Assembly (NCBI GenBank): GCA_030597965.1 | Contig: JAUVQU010000016.1 | Location: 1 to 20,481 of the forward strand | Reading direction: 5' to 3' | DNA from: Cellvibrionaceae bacterium | Lineage (GTDB): Bacteria > Pseudomonadota > Gammaproteobacteria > Pseudomonadales > Cellvibrionaceae | DNA length: 20,481 bases | In this document: one piece after another, positions 1 to 7,631 of the stretch | Position numbering within the stretch: the first letter of the stretch is position 1 | Layout of the letters: every line of letters begins with the position of its first letter | Notes under the pieces: generated by a model | Told to the model about the DNA's origin: nothing | The model's database searches: none | Seen by the model: only the letters and a program-made list of their open reading frames with translations | Translations under genes and position numbers: made by a program

Positions 1-1677
1 TGTCCAAACGGTCGACAAGGTTTCGGTACCGTGTTCGTTAGAATACTCTCCCGTTTTAATATCAACAGTGTTTGGCACCTCGGGGACCATATCATTGGCA
101 TTTACTGCACGGTCACCAGCCCAGACAATGTCGTATACTTTCTCAAATGTTTCCCCCTTGTTGTACCAGCCTTTAATCATTTGAACTCGATCCAGGTGGG
201 CGCTCATCGGATCTTTAGCTGCGTGGACTAAAAAGGAGGGCGCGGAGGTGAGCGCAATTAGCTCGCCTCCCATGGGCACGCCTTTTTCACTGGCTGTGTT
301 TATGTCTGTGCTGGCGAGATCCTCAGCCGTGATGTCGGCGCCGCCGAATACACGAACAGCAATACGTGGGCCAGTCGTTGCGTACACTTCCTTACGCTTA
401 AACGCGGCGAAGATAGATCCACGAGTATTTTCTTCCGACCATACAGCGGCTAAACCGGAGGCGGACATAAGCCAGCCCAGCTTAGGGATGTGATTATTGT
501 CTTTGCCTTTATCTTCTGGCTTGGCGTCAGTTGCCATTTTTCCCCAGAAATTTGGTTCTTCAGCGGTGGCCAGACCCGTGTGTGAATCGGTTGCTCCAAT
601 TAATCCAAATTTGTAGGGATTTGTTCCCAGCTTTTGCTCAAGAACTAAGCCGGTGAGTAAGCCAGAGCGGACAAAGTCGCCTTTTCCTGGTTTGTAATCG
701 CCCACTCCCGGCTTCAGGTAATAGGGGAAATTTTCAAAGTCTGCAAAAGGATCGTTGGGTGAAACGACCGAAGCGGTTTCCGAATCCCCCTTCACTTGCG
801 TGGCCTCAACAACATTTTCAAATTTAGCGCGCAGGTTAATCCACTCTTCATCAATTGGATTGTCTTTTAGGGTTTTCTCAGCAGGGAACATAAAGCCGCG
901 AGAGATATTGGAATTGTGGGGGATGGAGATAAAGTCCGCACCGGTTTCGGCGGAGGTTTTATCCAGCCAACGCCATAAGTCTTCAGGGTAGTTGCTTTCG
1001 GACGAGGCGTAGGGAATCCAGTTTTTGGCAACACTGGCATCGCTTGCGGTGAAGATAACGCGGTGTAAATTGGCGCCGGCGGGAATAGAGCTCCACTCCC
1101 ACCCGATAATGGCGGAGAACTCACCTGGATTGTTATAGGCATCCGCGGCTTCAATGGATGCATCCCATGTGTTGCGCCTTATGATAGCTGTACCCGGTAT
1201 TGGTAGGTTGGGTGACGACTTTGCCGACTCCACAACATCGGTTGTCTTGGCTGTGGCAAACTTCATAAAGTAGATGATGTTCTCCGGGTCGCCGGTCATC
1301 CAGGCCATGCCTTTTTCGGTGAGCCAGGCCAGTATTTTATCGGTTAACCCCATGCCTTCCCTAGGTATTTTGCCCTCAGCGGCGGCCTTAAAAACCCCCA
1401 TGCTTTCCGCGTGGTCAGCGACGACGAGAAAGTCCAGTGGAGTTTCGAGTTGCACACGGGTTCGGGTGGAGGGATGAATCACCGGCAAGCCCATAGCAAA
1501 GCGATAGGCTGTTTCGGGTGTCGCGCTGAAGTTTCCGCTTAGATACGCATCGGGGGAATAGGAGGTGTGTACGTGGGTATCGCCCCAGAGCAATTGCTTA
1601 GTTTCGGCCATTGCAGAAGCGGCAGATAAAAGTAATACAGTTGCGCAAGATGCGCAGGCGTGGATTCGAGGGAGCAT
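1..1677 (-). CDS. DUF3604 domain-containing secreted protein (3' end cut by window edge)
   Basis: The frame is open from an ATG at 1677 to the window edge (559 codons), so the C-terminus is missing. The start is supported by an AAGGCGG ribosome site about 7 nt upstream and by an N-terminal signal peptide (hydrophobic residues about 12-22, ending ASAMA). The mature protein opens with WGDTHVHTSYSPDA (H35, H37), has VVADHAE around residue 88, and later IGATDSHTGLATAEEPNFWG. The last visible part resembles the family's MSAHLDRVQMIKGW...AGDR stretch. These are hallmarks of the DUF3604 family, which resembles PHP-type metal-dependent phosphoesterases and is common in marine bacteria; its substrate is not known to me. 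Judging by the family, perhaps 80 residues are missing. It is transcribed away from the UmuD-like gene across a 155-bp gap that holds an SOS box. Family assignment is confident; function is not. Confidence 0.9.
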   Translation of the reverse strand, partial: MLPRIHACASCATVLLLSAASAMAETKQLLWGDTHVHTSYSPDAYLSGNFSATPETAYRFAMGLPVIHPSTRTRVQLETPLDFLVVADHAESMGVFKAAAEGKIPREGMGLTDKILAWLTEKGMAWMTGDPENIIYFMKFATAKTTDVVESAKSSPNLPIPGTAIIRRNTWDASIEAADAYNNPGEFSAIIGWEWSSIPAGANLHRVIFTASDASVAKNWIPYASSESNYPEDLWRWLDKTSAETGADFISIPHNSNISRGFMFPAEKTLKDNPIDEEWINLRAKFENVVEATQVKGDSETASVVSPNDPFADFENFPYYLKPGVGDYKPGKGDFVRSGLLTGLVLEQKLGTNPYKFGLIGATDSHTGLATAEEPNFWGKMATDAKPEDKGKDNNHIPKLGWLMSASGLAAVWSEENTRGSIFAAFKRKEVYATTGPRIAVRVFGGADITAEDLASTDINTASEKGVPMGGELIALTSAPSFLVHAAKDPMSAHLDRVQMIKGWYNKGETFEKVYDIVWAGDRAVNANDMVPEVPNTVDIKTGEYSNEHGTETLSTVWT

Positions 1678-1785
1678 GGTGCCGCCTTTTTTGTTTTTTT
1701 GATTATAGCGTTCTTGTTGTTATGGCTTAGTTAATTATTGTTATTGGTTAAAAGCGCCTTGGCAAAAAATTGCAATTTAAATATA

Positions 1786-1801
1786 CTGTATGCCTATACA
1801 G
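1786..1801 (+). promoter_or_regulatory. LexA (SOS) box upstream of the UmuD-like gene
   Basis: CTGTATGCCTATACAG matches the gammaproteobacterial LexA operator pattern CTG-N10-CAG. The symmetry extends outward: perfect 11-nt arms (ATATACTGTAT and ATACAGTATAT, 1781-1806) flank a GCCT centre. It lies 31 bp before the ATG at 1833. A possible -35 element (TTGCAA, 1770-1775) and -10-like sequence (TATACA, 1795-1800) would place it over the promoter, a typical repressor position. The gap is shared with the divergent DUF3604 gene, but the box is nearer the UmuD-like gene. Confidence 0.9.
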
Positions 1802-1832
1802 TATATTATTCGTCCTTTGAAAGGAGCTGCCC

Positions 1833-2258
1833 ATGAGGGTTATTGAGAGCTTTACCCCAGAGTTAACCTGTCAGATGCCATTATCGCTATTTGTGCATAG
1901 CTTGTATTCAGGGTCGGATTCTTCAGGCGAAGATGATGTGGAGATGGATTTAAACCAGCAGCTCATCACTAGTCCGCGAACAATGTTCTACGCGCGGGTA
2001 AATGGAGAAGGCTTCCCTGAACAGGGAGTATTTGATGGGGACTTGCTGGTTGTGGACCGAGCCGTAAAGCCTCAGCACGGACATTTAGTGGCGGTGTCGA
2101 TGGACGGGGAGCTATTTTGCGGGTTACTTGATTTAGAGTTAAATTGCTTGAGAGGTTTATTGGGTGGCCGAGAGGTTATTGAATTGGAGCAAGAGGCTGA
2201 GCTGCATATTGTGGGCGTAGTGTTGCACTCGGTGCGTCATCACGGACGATATCTGTAG
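1833..2258 (+). CDS. UmuD-like protein (S24/LexA fold) lacking the catalytic dyad
   Basis: The protein has 141 residues; E. coli UmuD has 139. They align without gaps through the shared core: DLNQ (39-42), DGDLLVVD (68-75), HG (82-83), DGE (91-93) and the terminal VGVVLH. UmuD cleaves itself after RecA-ssDNA contact, using Ser60 and Lys97 to cut at Cys24-Gly25, and UmuD' then joins UmuC as polymerase V. Here residue 60 is Gly (NGEGF instead of GDSM), residue 97 is Gly, and residues 24-25 are Leu-Tyr, so self-cleavage is not expected. The ATG has an AAGGAG ribosome site about 7 nt upstream, and a LexA box lies just before it. No umuC follows; the next gene is convergent and overlaps the last 83 bp. 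The frame is intact and the fold motifs are conserved, which argues against simple decay. Possible roles (inference) are a non-cleavable UmuD-like regulator or a partner of a polymerase encoded elsewhere. Confidence 0.85.
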   Translation: MRVIESFTPELTCQMPLSLFVHSLYSGSDSSGEDDVEMDLNQQLITSPRTMFYARVNGEGFPEQGVFDGDLLVVDRAVKPQHGHLVAVSMDGELFCGLLDLELNCLRGLLGGREVIELEQEAELHIVGVVLHSVRHHGRYL

Positions 2259-3111
2259 TCTCTGTAACGCCTTCAAGGCACTGGGCGGCAGCAGCTTGTT
2301 GCGGTGTGACCGTTACAAGTAATTGATCGATAGGCACCAGCGTAATGCCCTGCCGATTAAGCTGAGGTATGCGTTCTTTTAAGGCGGCCATTGTTTCAGG
2401 ATAGGGGTGACCGATGGCAACAGCACTGCCGTTTTTTCGGGCGAGCAGGATTAATTGATCCAGTTGTTTATTGATGGCCTCTGGGCTGCGTTCATTGTCG
2501 AGAAAAACATCGCGCTTGTTGGTGGGCAGTTGGTGTTTCTGTGCGGCAGACCAAGCGCAACTATCGGCTGTGGTACGGCTGTCGATAAAAAATAAATCTT
2601 GTTGTTTTAGTTCTTCCATAACCCAGTTCATGGTTTGGGGTAATTGCGTGAGACGGCTGCCCATGTGGTTGTTGATACCAGTGACATAGGGGATGGTTGT
2701 CAGGCTATTCCGAAGTGCGCTGATCAATGTGGCTTTGTCCATTTGCTCGGTTAAACCACCAGGCTCCAATTGTGTTTGCTGAATATTGCTCATTGGAACG
2801 TGCATCATGATGGTTTTACCCTCAAGGAAACCAAGTGCCGCGAGTTTTCTGCCGTTGGGGCTGAAGGGCAGGATCGCGAGTGTTAGTGGTGCGGGGAAGC
2901 GAGCGGCTTTCAGGCCACTGTCTAAGCGATAACCGATATCATCAATGATGATGGCAACTTGGCTTTTTGCTTGAGGGTGATATTCGTAAGTTGATGGAGC
3001 GTATTTATTGCCAGCTGCAGCAAGCGTGGGCACGATGAGAGCTGACATCAGTAGCCAGTTTGATGCGTAGGTTTTCCAGCGACGGATGCGATTGCGCTTT
3101 ATTAAAGACAT
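2176..3111 (-). CDS. yibQ: Divergent polysaccharide deacetylase family protein (YibQ-like)
   Basis: A 311-residue protein of the divergent polysaccharide deacetylase family (PF04748/DUF610). An N-terminal hydrophobic stretch (about residues 18-33, ending TLAAA) suggests export to the periplasm. Family motifs in order: AIIIDDIGY, LAILPFSP, MMHVPM, NNHMGS, FFIDSRTT and AIGHPYPET, ending at LVPIDQLL. The last ~45 residues (QAAAAQCLEG onward) lie beyond the conserved domain, and that tail is encoded in the overlap with the UmuD-like gene. The fold is that of NodB-type carbohydrate deacetylases, but the activity of this family is not established to my knowledge. The start lies 12 bp after the ctpA stop, so it is probably the last gene of the gpmI-envC-ctpA unit. 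E. coli yibQ also sits beside envC. Family assignment is confident; substrate is unknown. Confidence 0.9.
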   Translation of the reverse strand: MSLIKRNRIRRWKTYASNWLLMSALIVPTLAAAGNKYAPSTYEYHPQAKSQVAIIIDDIGYRLDSGLKAARFPAPLTLAILPFSPNGRKLAALGFLEGKTIMMHVPMSNIQQTQLEPGGLTEQMDKATLISALRNSLTTIPYVTGINNHMGSRLTQLPQTMNWVMEELKQQDLFFIDSRTTADSCAWSAAQKHQLPTNKRDVFLDNERSPEAINKQLDQLILLARKNGSAVAIGHPYPETMAALKERIPQLNRQGITLVPIDQLLVTVTPQQAAAAQCLEGVTETTDIVRDDAPSATLRPQYAAQPLAPIQ

Positions 3112-3123
3112 AGCACTACTTAT

Positions 3124-4509
3124 TTAATCGGACTCGTTAGAGGACGACTCTGCGGCGGTATTGGATCTGTGTCCGCCAAATAAATTGAGCCCTTTTAATA
3201 AATTCAAAGCATCAAACAGTTGATTGTCTTGTGAGAATAGCCCATCGCGTTCATTGTTTTCTTGCTCGCGGCGTTTACTGTTTTTTTCTTCGCCGCCATT
3301 AGCGTTATCCAAATGGCCGCTTAAGTCGGCTTCTGTAATGCGGGAATAATTTGGGCGAATAGCTTCTACTTTGGCGCGTTCAACTACAATGTCGGGGGCA
3401 ATGCCCTGAGCCTGAATCGAGCGGCCATTAGGTGTGTAGTACAGTGCCGTCGTTAATTTAATCGCCTGAGTTTCGTTGAGCTCCAGTACCGATTGTACCG
3501 AACCTTTACCAAAGCTCTGTGTGCCCAAAATCACAGCGCGGCGATGATCCTGCAATGCTCCGGCGACAATTTCCGAAGCAGAGGCGGAGCCGCCATTGAT
3601 GAGTACAACCACGGGCAAGCCATTGCTTGAATCACCCGGTTCAGCGTGGAACTGATTGTTGGAATTCTCGGTACGACCTTCGGTGTACACCACCAAGCCG
3701 CCGTCTAAAAAAGCGCCTGCTACTGCTACCGATGCTTGTAATAAGCCGCCCGGATTATTGCGAAGGTCTAGAATAATACCTTTTAAATCAGGAGTGTCTT
3801 TGAACATACCTTTAATGGCGTCTTTGGTTTCAATGCCGGTATTGAGTTGAAATTGAGCAATACGCAGATAGCCATACTCTTTCTCAAGGATTTTCCAGCG
3901 AACACTCTGAACTTTAATGACATCACGAGTAATGGTGATGTCCAGGGGTTTGTCTTCACCTTCTCGCAGAATGAGCAATTCTATTTCGGTGCCGACCAGT
4001 CCGCGCATCATCTCTACGGCGTCGCCCAGGCTGAGTCCTTTTACGGGAGTACCATCAATTTCGGCGATCAGGTCCCCGGATTCTATTCCGGCTTTGGCGG
4101 CGGGGGTGTCATCGATAGGGGAAATAACTTTAACTAGGCCGTCTTGCATGCCGACTTCGATGCCAAGGCCGCCGTATTCACCGGTGGTATCTCGCTGCAA
4201 GTCTTCAAATGAGCTGGCGTCCAGGTAGGTGGAGTGAGGGTCGAGCTCGGCAAGCATGCCTTTGATGGCGTACTTGAGCAGTGTGGCGTCGTCGGCCTCT
4301 TTAATGTAATCGTTGCGGATGTGCTCGTAGACACGGGTAAAGGTTCGCAACTCTTCCAGTGGCAGGCGGCCTTTGGGGGCGGTGTCTTCTATAGATGGGG
4401 CGGGGGCATCCGATAAGGATGCTGACGTATCAGGCTCCGCCCAAGAGCATGGGGCCATTAATACCATTAACACGGGAAGGGTGATGAGCGCTTTAGGGTT
4501 GAACTGCAT
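3124..4509 (-). CDS. ctpA: S41 family carboxyl-terminal processing peptidase CtpA
   Basis: The frame is open from a GTG at 4566, but I choose the ATG at 4509: it has GGAG 5 nt upstream and begins directly with a signal peptide (MQFNPKALI... ending CSWA). That gives 461 residues. After the signal comes a helical region, then a PDZ domain (about 112-185, including GGLGIEVGM and AGIESGDLIAEIDG). The S41 protease core follows, with ILDLRNNPGG, NGGSASASE (catalytic Ser about 310) and SFGKGSVQ (Lys about 335, 25 residues later as in E. coli Prc). It is a periplasmic serine protease that trims or degrades proteins from their C-terminus; family members control cell-wall hydrolases. The charged, low-complexity C-terminal tail (GGEEKNSKRREQENNERDG) is likely disordered. 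It lies between envC and yibQ. A 194-bp gap after envC may hold its own promoter, though I see no convincing one. Confidence 0.95.
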   Translation of the reverse strand: MQFNPKALITLPVLMVLMAPCSWAEPDTSASLSDAPAPSIEDTAPKGRLPLEELRTFTRVYEHIRNDYIKEADDATLLKYAIKGMLAELDPHSTYLDASSFEDLQRDTTGEYGGLGIEVGMQDGLVKVISPIDDTPAAKAGIESGDLIAEIDGTPVKGLSLGDAVEMMRGLVGTEIELLILREGEDKPLDITITRDVIKVQSVRWKILEKEYGYLRIAQFQLNTGIETKDAIKGMFKDTPDLKGIILDLRNNPGGLLQASVAVAGAFLDGGLVVYTEGRTENSNNQFHAEPGDSSNGLPVVVLINGGSASASEIVAGALQDHRRAVILGTQSFGKGSVQSVLELNETQAIKLTTALYYTPNGRSIQAQGIAPDIVVERAKVEAIRPNYSRITEADLSGHLDNANGGEEKNSKRREQENNERDGLFSQDNQLFDALNLLKGLNLFGGHRSNTAAESSSNESD

Positions 4510-4675
4510 ATTTACTCCGGCAAGATATTTAGCGGTCGCTTGTGTTGTTTGCACCCTGTAGACCACTATTGGCTAAGAAAATTCTTGGCAGTTTTCTTTG
4601 GTCGCTTTTTTGGCAAGTACATAGTTATTATTAATGGATATCTTACGCCAAAGCCTATGCCTAATCACGAGTCTC

Positions 4676-4701
4676 TTTTGCCCGGTAATTTTGCCCGGTA
4701 A
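4676..4701. repeat. Two tandem 13-bp repeats downstream of envC
   Basis: TTTTGCCCGGTAA occurs twice back to back with no spacer, ending 2 bp from the envC stop codon, in the envC-ctpA gap. It is not a hairpin by itself and does not look like a terminator. It is probably a local slippage duplication. Confidence 0.8.
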
Positions 4702-4703
4702 TG

Positions 4704-5870
4704 TTAGCGGCGAGCACACCATTTTGTTGGGTCGGTCGGTTTACCTTGGTGGCGAATTTCAAAATAAAGCCCGGTTTGGCTTTGGCCTCCCGTGTTGCCC
4801 ACCTTGGCGATGATTTCCCCGGCGTTGACCCAGTCACCTAGATCTTTTAGTAAGGCTTGGTTATGGGCATATAGGCTCATATAACCTTTGCCGTGATCGA
4901 CAATCATTAATAGGCCGTGGCCGCGCAGGTAATCAGAAAATACGACGCGCCCGTGATGGATAGACTGTACGTCATTCCCCAGGGAGGCTTTTATGCGTAT
5001 ACCTTCCCAGCGTAATTCTCCTACTTTTTTAGCGCTGCCAAAGCTATTGAGGAGCGGGCCTTTAACTGGCCATGCCATTTTACCCCGGCGCTTTTCAAAG
5101 GGTTGACCCCCACCGGGAATGGTTAAGTTGGCTATAGCTTGGGTGACTTCTTCCAGTAGTCGCTCGAGACGTTCGCGATCTCTGGTTTTCTGTTTGAGTT
5201 GATCGTCCTTGCTTTTGATGGTGGCGCTTAGGTTTTTAAGTACTAGTTGACGATCTTTCTGTTTGACCAGCAATTGTGAATGACGTTTTTGTAGAGAACC
5301 TTGTTTATCTTTGATTGATTGAGTTTCAGCCGCAATCTTGGGCTCGATCGTATCTAATTCAGCAATAGTGCTAAGAAACGCGTCAATTTTATCGGTACGG
5401 GCTTCAATGAAATATTCGTGGTATTTGAGAGTGCGAGCTAGTTCGTCGGGGTTTTGCTGATTCAGCAGCAACTTAATTTGGCTCTGTTGCCCAAGGCGGT
5501 AGGCGCTGTTGATGTATTCGGCGATGGCTTTTTGCTGTTCGCGGCGTTGTATCTGCAACTCAGTGCGATGGCGATTGAGTTGCAGTAACTGCTTTTTTCC
5601 GCTGGCAAGCTCCTCCTTGAGGCGGTTGATACTGCTTGTCAGTTTGCCGATATTGACTTCTGATGTTTGCAGTTCACGCTCCAATTGATTGCGGCTACTT
5701 TTGACATCTTCCAGTTCGTTTTTGAGCTGATTGATGTTCCTCTGCAGTGACTGCAATTTTTCTTTGTACTCATCTTCGGATGAGCCGGCATGGACAGCTC
5801 CGCTGACTAACATTGAAAAGAGCGATAGAGCACAAAGAAAACGAGACAGTTTTATCGTGTTGCTCAGCAT
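4704..5870 (-). CDS. envC: EnvC-type murein hydrolase activator (coiled coil plus degenerate LytM/M23 domain)
   Basis: I choose the ATG at 5870, which begins a signal peptide (MLSNTIKLSRFL... ending AVHA). A GTG at 5888 in the same frame would overlap the gpmI stop and add six residues; neither start has a strong ribosome site. The mature protein is about 360 residues. A long heptad-rich coiled coil (about 30-240, rich in E, K, Q and L) is followed by a C-terminal M23-like domain starting near KMAWPVKGPLLNSFG. Zinc-binding residues of active M23 enzymes are missing: RWEGIRI where an active enzyme has a metal-binding His, and YFEIRHQG in place of HFELR. This fits EnvC, which is not an enzyme but activates the amidases AmiA/AmiB at the septum under FtsEX control. 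It sits directly after gpmI, as in E. coli and Pseudomonas. Confidence 0.93.
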   Translation of the reverse strand: MLSNTIKLSRFLCALSLFSMLVSGAVHAGSSEDEYKEKLQSLQRNINQLKNELEDVKSSRNQLERELQTSEVNIGKLTSSINRLKEELASGKKQLLQLNRHRTELQIQRREQQKAIAEYINSAYRLGQQSQIKLLLNQQNPDELARTLKYHEYFIEARTDKIDAFLSTIAELDTIEPKIAAETQSIKDKQGSLQKRHSQLLVKQKDRQLVLKNLSATIKSKDDQLKQKTRDRERLERLLEEVTQAIANLTIPGGGQPFEKRRGKMAWPVKGPLLNSFGSAKKVGELRWEGIRIKASLGNDVQSIHHGRVVFSDYLRGHGLLMIVDHGKGYMSLYAHNQALLKDLGDWVNAGEIIAKVGNTGGQSQTGLYFEIRHQGKPTDPTKWCARR

Positions 5871-5878
5871 GTGTTGAT

Positions 5879-7426
5879 TCACGCCCACTCAACTAAGCTT
5901 TGGCCTGTCATCTCGGCGGGCTGCTCAATGTCCAGCATGGCCAAAAGTGTGGGGGCTACATCCGCCAGGCTGCCGTTGTCTCTTAGGTTGAGGTTGCGCG
6001 GGCCAACATAAATGAACGGTACGGGAAGTGTCGTGTGCTGTGTGTGTTTTTGATTGTTGGCTTCGTCAAACATAATTTCCACGTTGCCGTGATCGGCAGT
6101 AACAAAGGCTTCGCCACCAACTTTTTCCAAGGCGGTGAATACTTTGTCAAGGCATCCATCGACGGCTTCGACCGCTTGAATGGATGCTTCATAATTGCCG
6201 GTGTGGCCTACTTGATCACAGTTGGCGTAGTTACAAATAATACTGTCGTATTTTCCAGATTCAATCGCAGCAACCAATTTTTCGGTCACTTCGGGCGCGC
6301 TCATTTCCGGCTGCTCATCGTAGGTTTCCACATTAGGTGACGGCACTAGAATACGGTCTTCGCCTTCGTATAACTCCTCTTGGCCGCCACTGAAGAAGAA
6401 AGTGACGTGGGCGTACTTTTCGGTTTCAGCTATGCGTAATTGTTGCTTGCCGGATTGCGCCATGACATCGCCAAAGGAGTTAACAAGATTGTCCGGTGGG
6501 AACGCACAAGGCGTATCAATATTGGCTGCGTATTCGGTGGTCATAACAAAGTCAGCCAGTTGAGGCCACTTGTTGCGCAGGAACCCTTCAAAATTACTGT
6601 CGACCAATGCGTGTGTTATTTCGCGCGCGCGATCTGGTCGGAAATTCATAAATAGAACGACATCACCGTCGTTTAGCGTGGCTGGGCTTTCACCTTCGGC
6701 CGCAATGACAGTGGCTTTAACAAATTCATCATTTTCGTCGCGCTCATAGGCGGCTTGAAGCCCCTCTAATGCAGACGCTGCGGTGTAGCTGGCTTTACCT
6801 TCAGTCATTAGATCGTAGGCCTGCTGAACTCGATCCCAGCGGTGATCGCGATCCAGGGCAAAGAATCGACCCGAGATAGACGCTATACGGCCAACACCGA
6901 GCTCGGTCAGTTTCTCGGTCATAGATATTAATGAGGGTTCTGCGCTGCGAGGTGGCACGTCACGACCGTCGAGAAAAGCGTGCACGTAAATTTCTTTGGC
7001 TCCGCGCTGGGCGGCCAGTTCTACGGCAGCGTGAATATGTGCTTCGTGGCTGTGTACGCCACCGGGTGATAGCAGCCCTAAAATGTGCACAGCTTTACCG
7101 GTATTTACGGCTTTATCAATGGCAGCCAGGTATGCGTCATTGGTAAAGAAGTCGCCGTCACTGATGGCTTTGTTGATGCGGGTGAAGTTTTGGTAAACCA
7201 CGCGGCCAGCACCCAGGGTCATGTGGCCCACTTCGCTGTTACCCATTTGGCCTTCGGGCAGACCTACCTCTATGCCTGATGTGTGAATCAATGTGTGCGG
7301 CTGGCGCTCAAACATTTTATCCAGCACGGGGGTATTGGCGGCGTGAATCGCGTTGTATTGCGCTTGGTCTGAGTATCCAAAGCCATCAAGGATGAGTAGT
7401 ACAACGGGTTTCTTAGTGTCAGTCAT
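5879..7426 (-). CDS. gpmI: 2,3-bisphosphoglycerate-independent phosphoglycerate mutase
   Basis: A 515-residue protein from the ATG at 7426. The frame extends to a TTG at 7441, but MTDTKKPVVLLILDGFG is the usual family start. It interconverts 3- and 2-phosphoglycerate in glycolysis and gluconeogenesis in the cytoplasm, with two manganese ions. Visible signatures: LILDGFG with metal-ligand D14, QMGNSEVGH with the phosphorylated S64, the RD..RW phosphoglycerate-binding stretch, FRPDRAREIT, NYANCDQVGHTG and TADHGN for the metal site. Length is normal for the family. It is the first gene of the minus-strand unit, and its stop lies 8 bp before the envC ATG. It diverges from the rhodanese gene across a 205-bp gap. 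Confidence 0.97.
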   Translation of the reverse strand: MTDTKKPVVLLILDGFGYSDQAQYNAIHAANTPVLDKMFERQPHTLIHTSGIEVGLPEGQMGNSEVGHMTLGAGRVVYQNFTRINKAISDGDFFTNDAYLAAIDKAVNTGKAVHILGLLSPGGVHSHEAHIHAAVELAAQRGAKEIYVHAFLDGRDVPPRSAEPSLISMTEKLTELGVGRIASISGRFFALDRDHRWDRVQQAYDLMTEGKASYTAASALEGLQAAYERDENDEFVKATVIAAEGESPATLNDGDVVLFMNFRPDRAREITHALVDSNFEGFLRNKWPQLADFVMTTEYAANIDTPCAFPPDNLVNSFGDVMAQSGKQQLRIAETEKYAHVTFFFSGGQEELYEGEDRILVPSPNVETYDEQPEMSAPEVTEKLVAAIESGKYDSIICNYANCDQVGHTGNYEASIQAVEAVDGCLDKVFTALEKVGGEAFVTADHGNVEIMFDEANNQKHTQHTTLPVPFIYVGPRNLNLRDNGSLADVAPTLLAMLDIEQPAEMTGQSLVEWA

Positions 7427-7540
7427 GGGTAGTCTTATCAATTCGTGGCTATAAAAGCGCCTGGGGGCAAGTCCTGGCGGTTAAGATGGGTGTGATTCTA
7501 TCCTATTTGACGACAGCAACTCTATAAAATGGTTAAGAGC

Positions 7541-7549
7541 TGTTATACT
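7541..7549 (+). promoter_or_regulatory. Extended -10 sigma-70-type promoter for yibN-grxC
   Basis: TGTTATACT combines a TGn extension with a -10 hexamer (TATACT, 7544-7549). No good -35 lies at 17 bp, as is common for extended -10 promoters. It is followed at once by a GC-rich discriminator (GCGCGGC), resembling the one at the thiI promoter. Predicted transcription would start about 7556-7558, leaving a leader of about 75 nt before the GTG at 7632. Confidence 0.5.
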
Positions 7550-7631
7550 GCGCGGCTTTTTACGAGAGACAAAAGCGTGTGATGCCGAAATGGTTGGCGC
7601 GTAATAGAGATCAACAACAGGAATATAGGCT

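Noticed and set aside
4704..5870. Loss of M23 zinc ligands in EnvC as a sign of decay
   Set aside because: EnvC proteins normally lack these residues because they activate amidases instead of cutting peptidoglycan.
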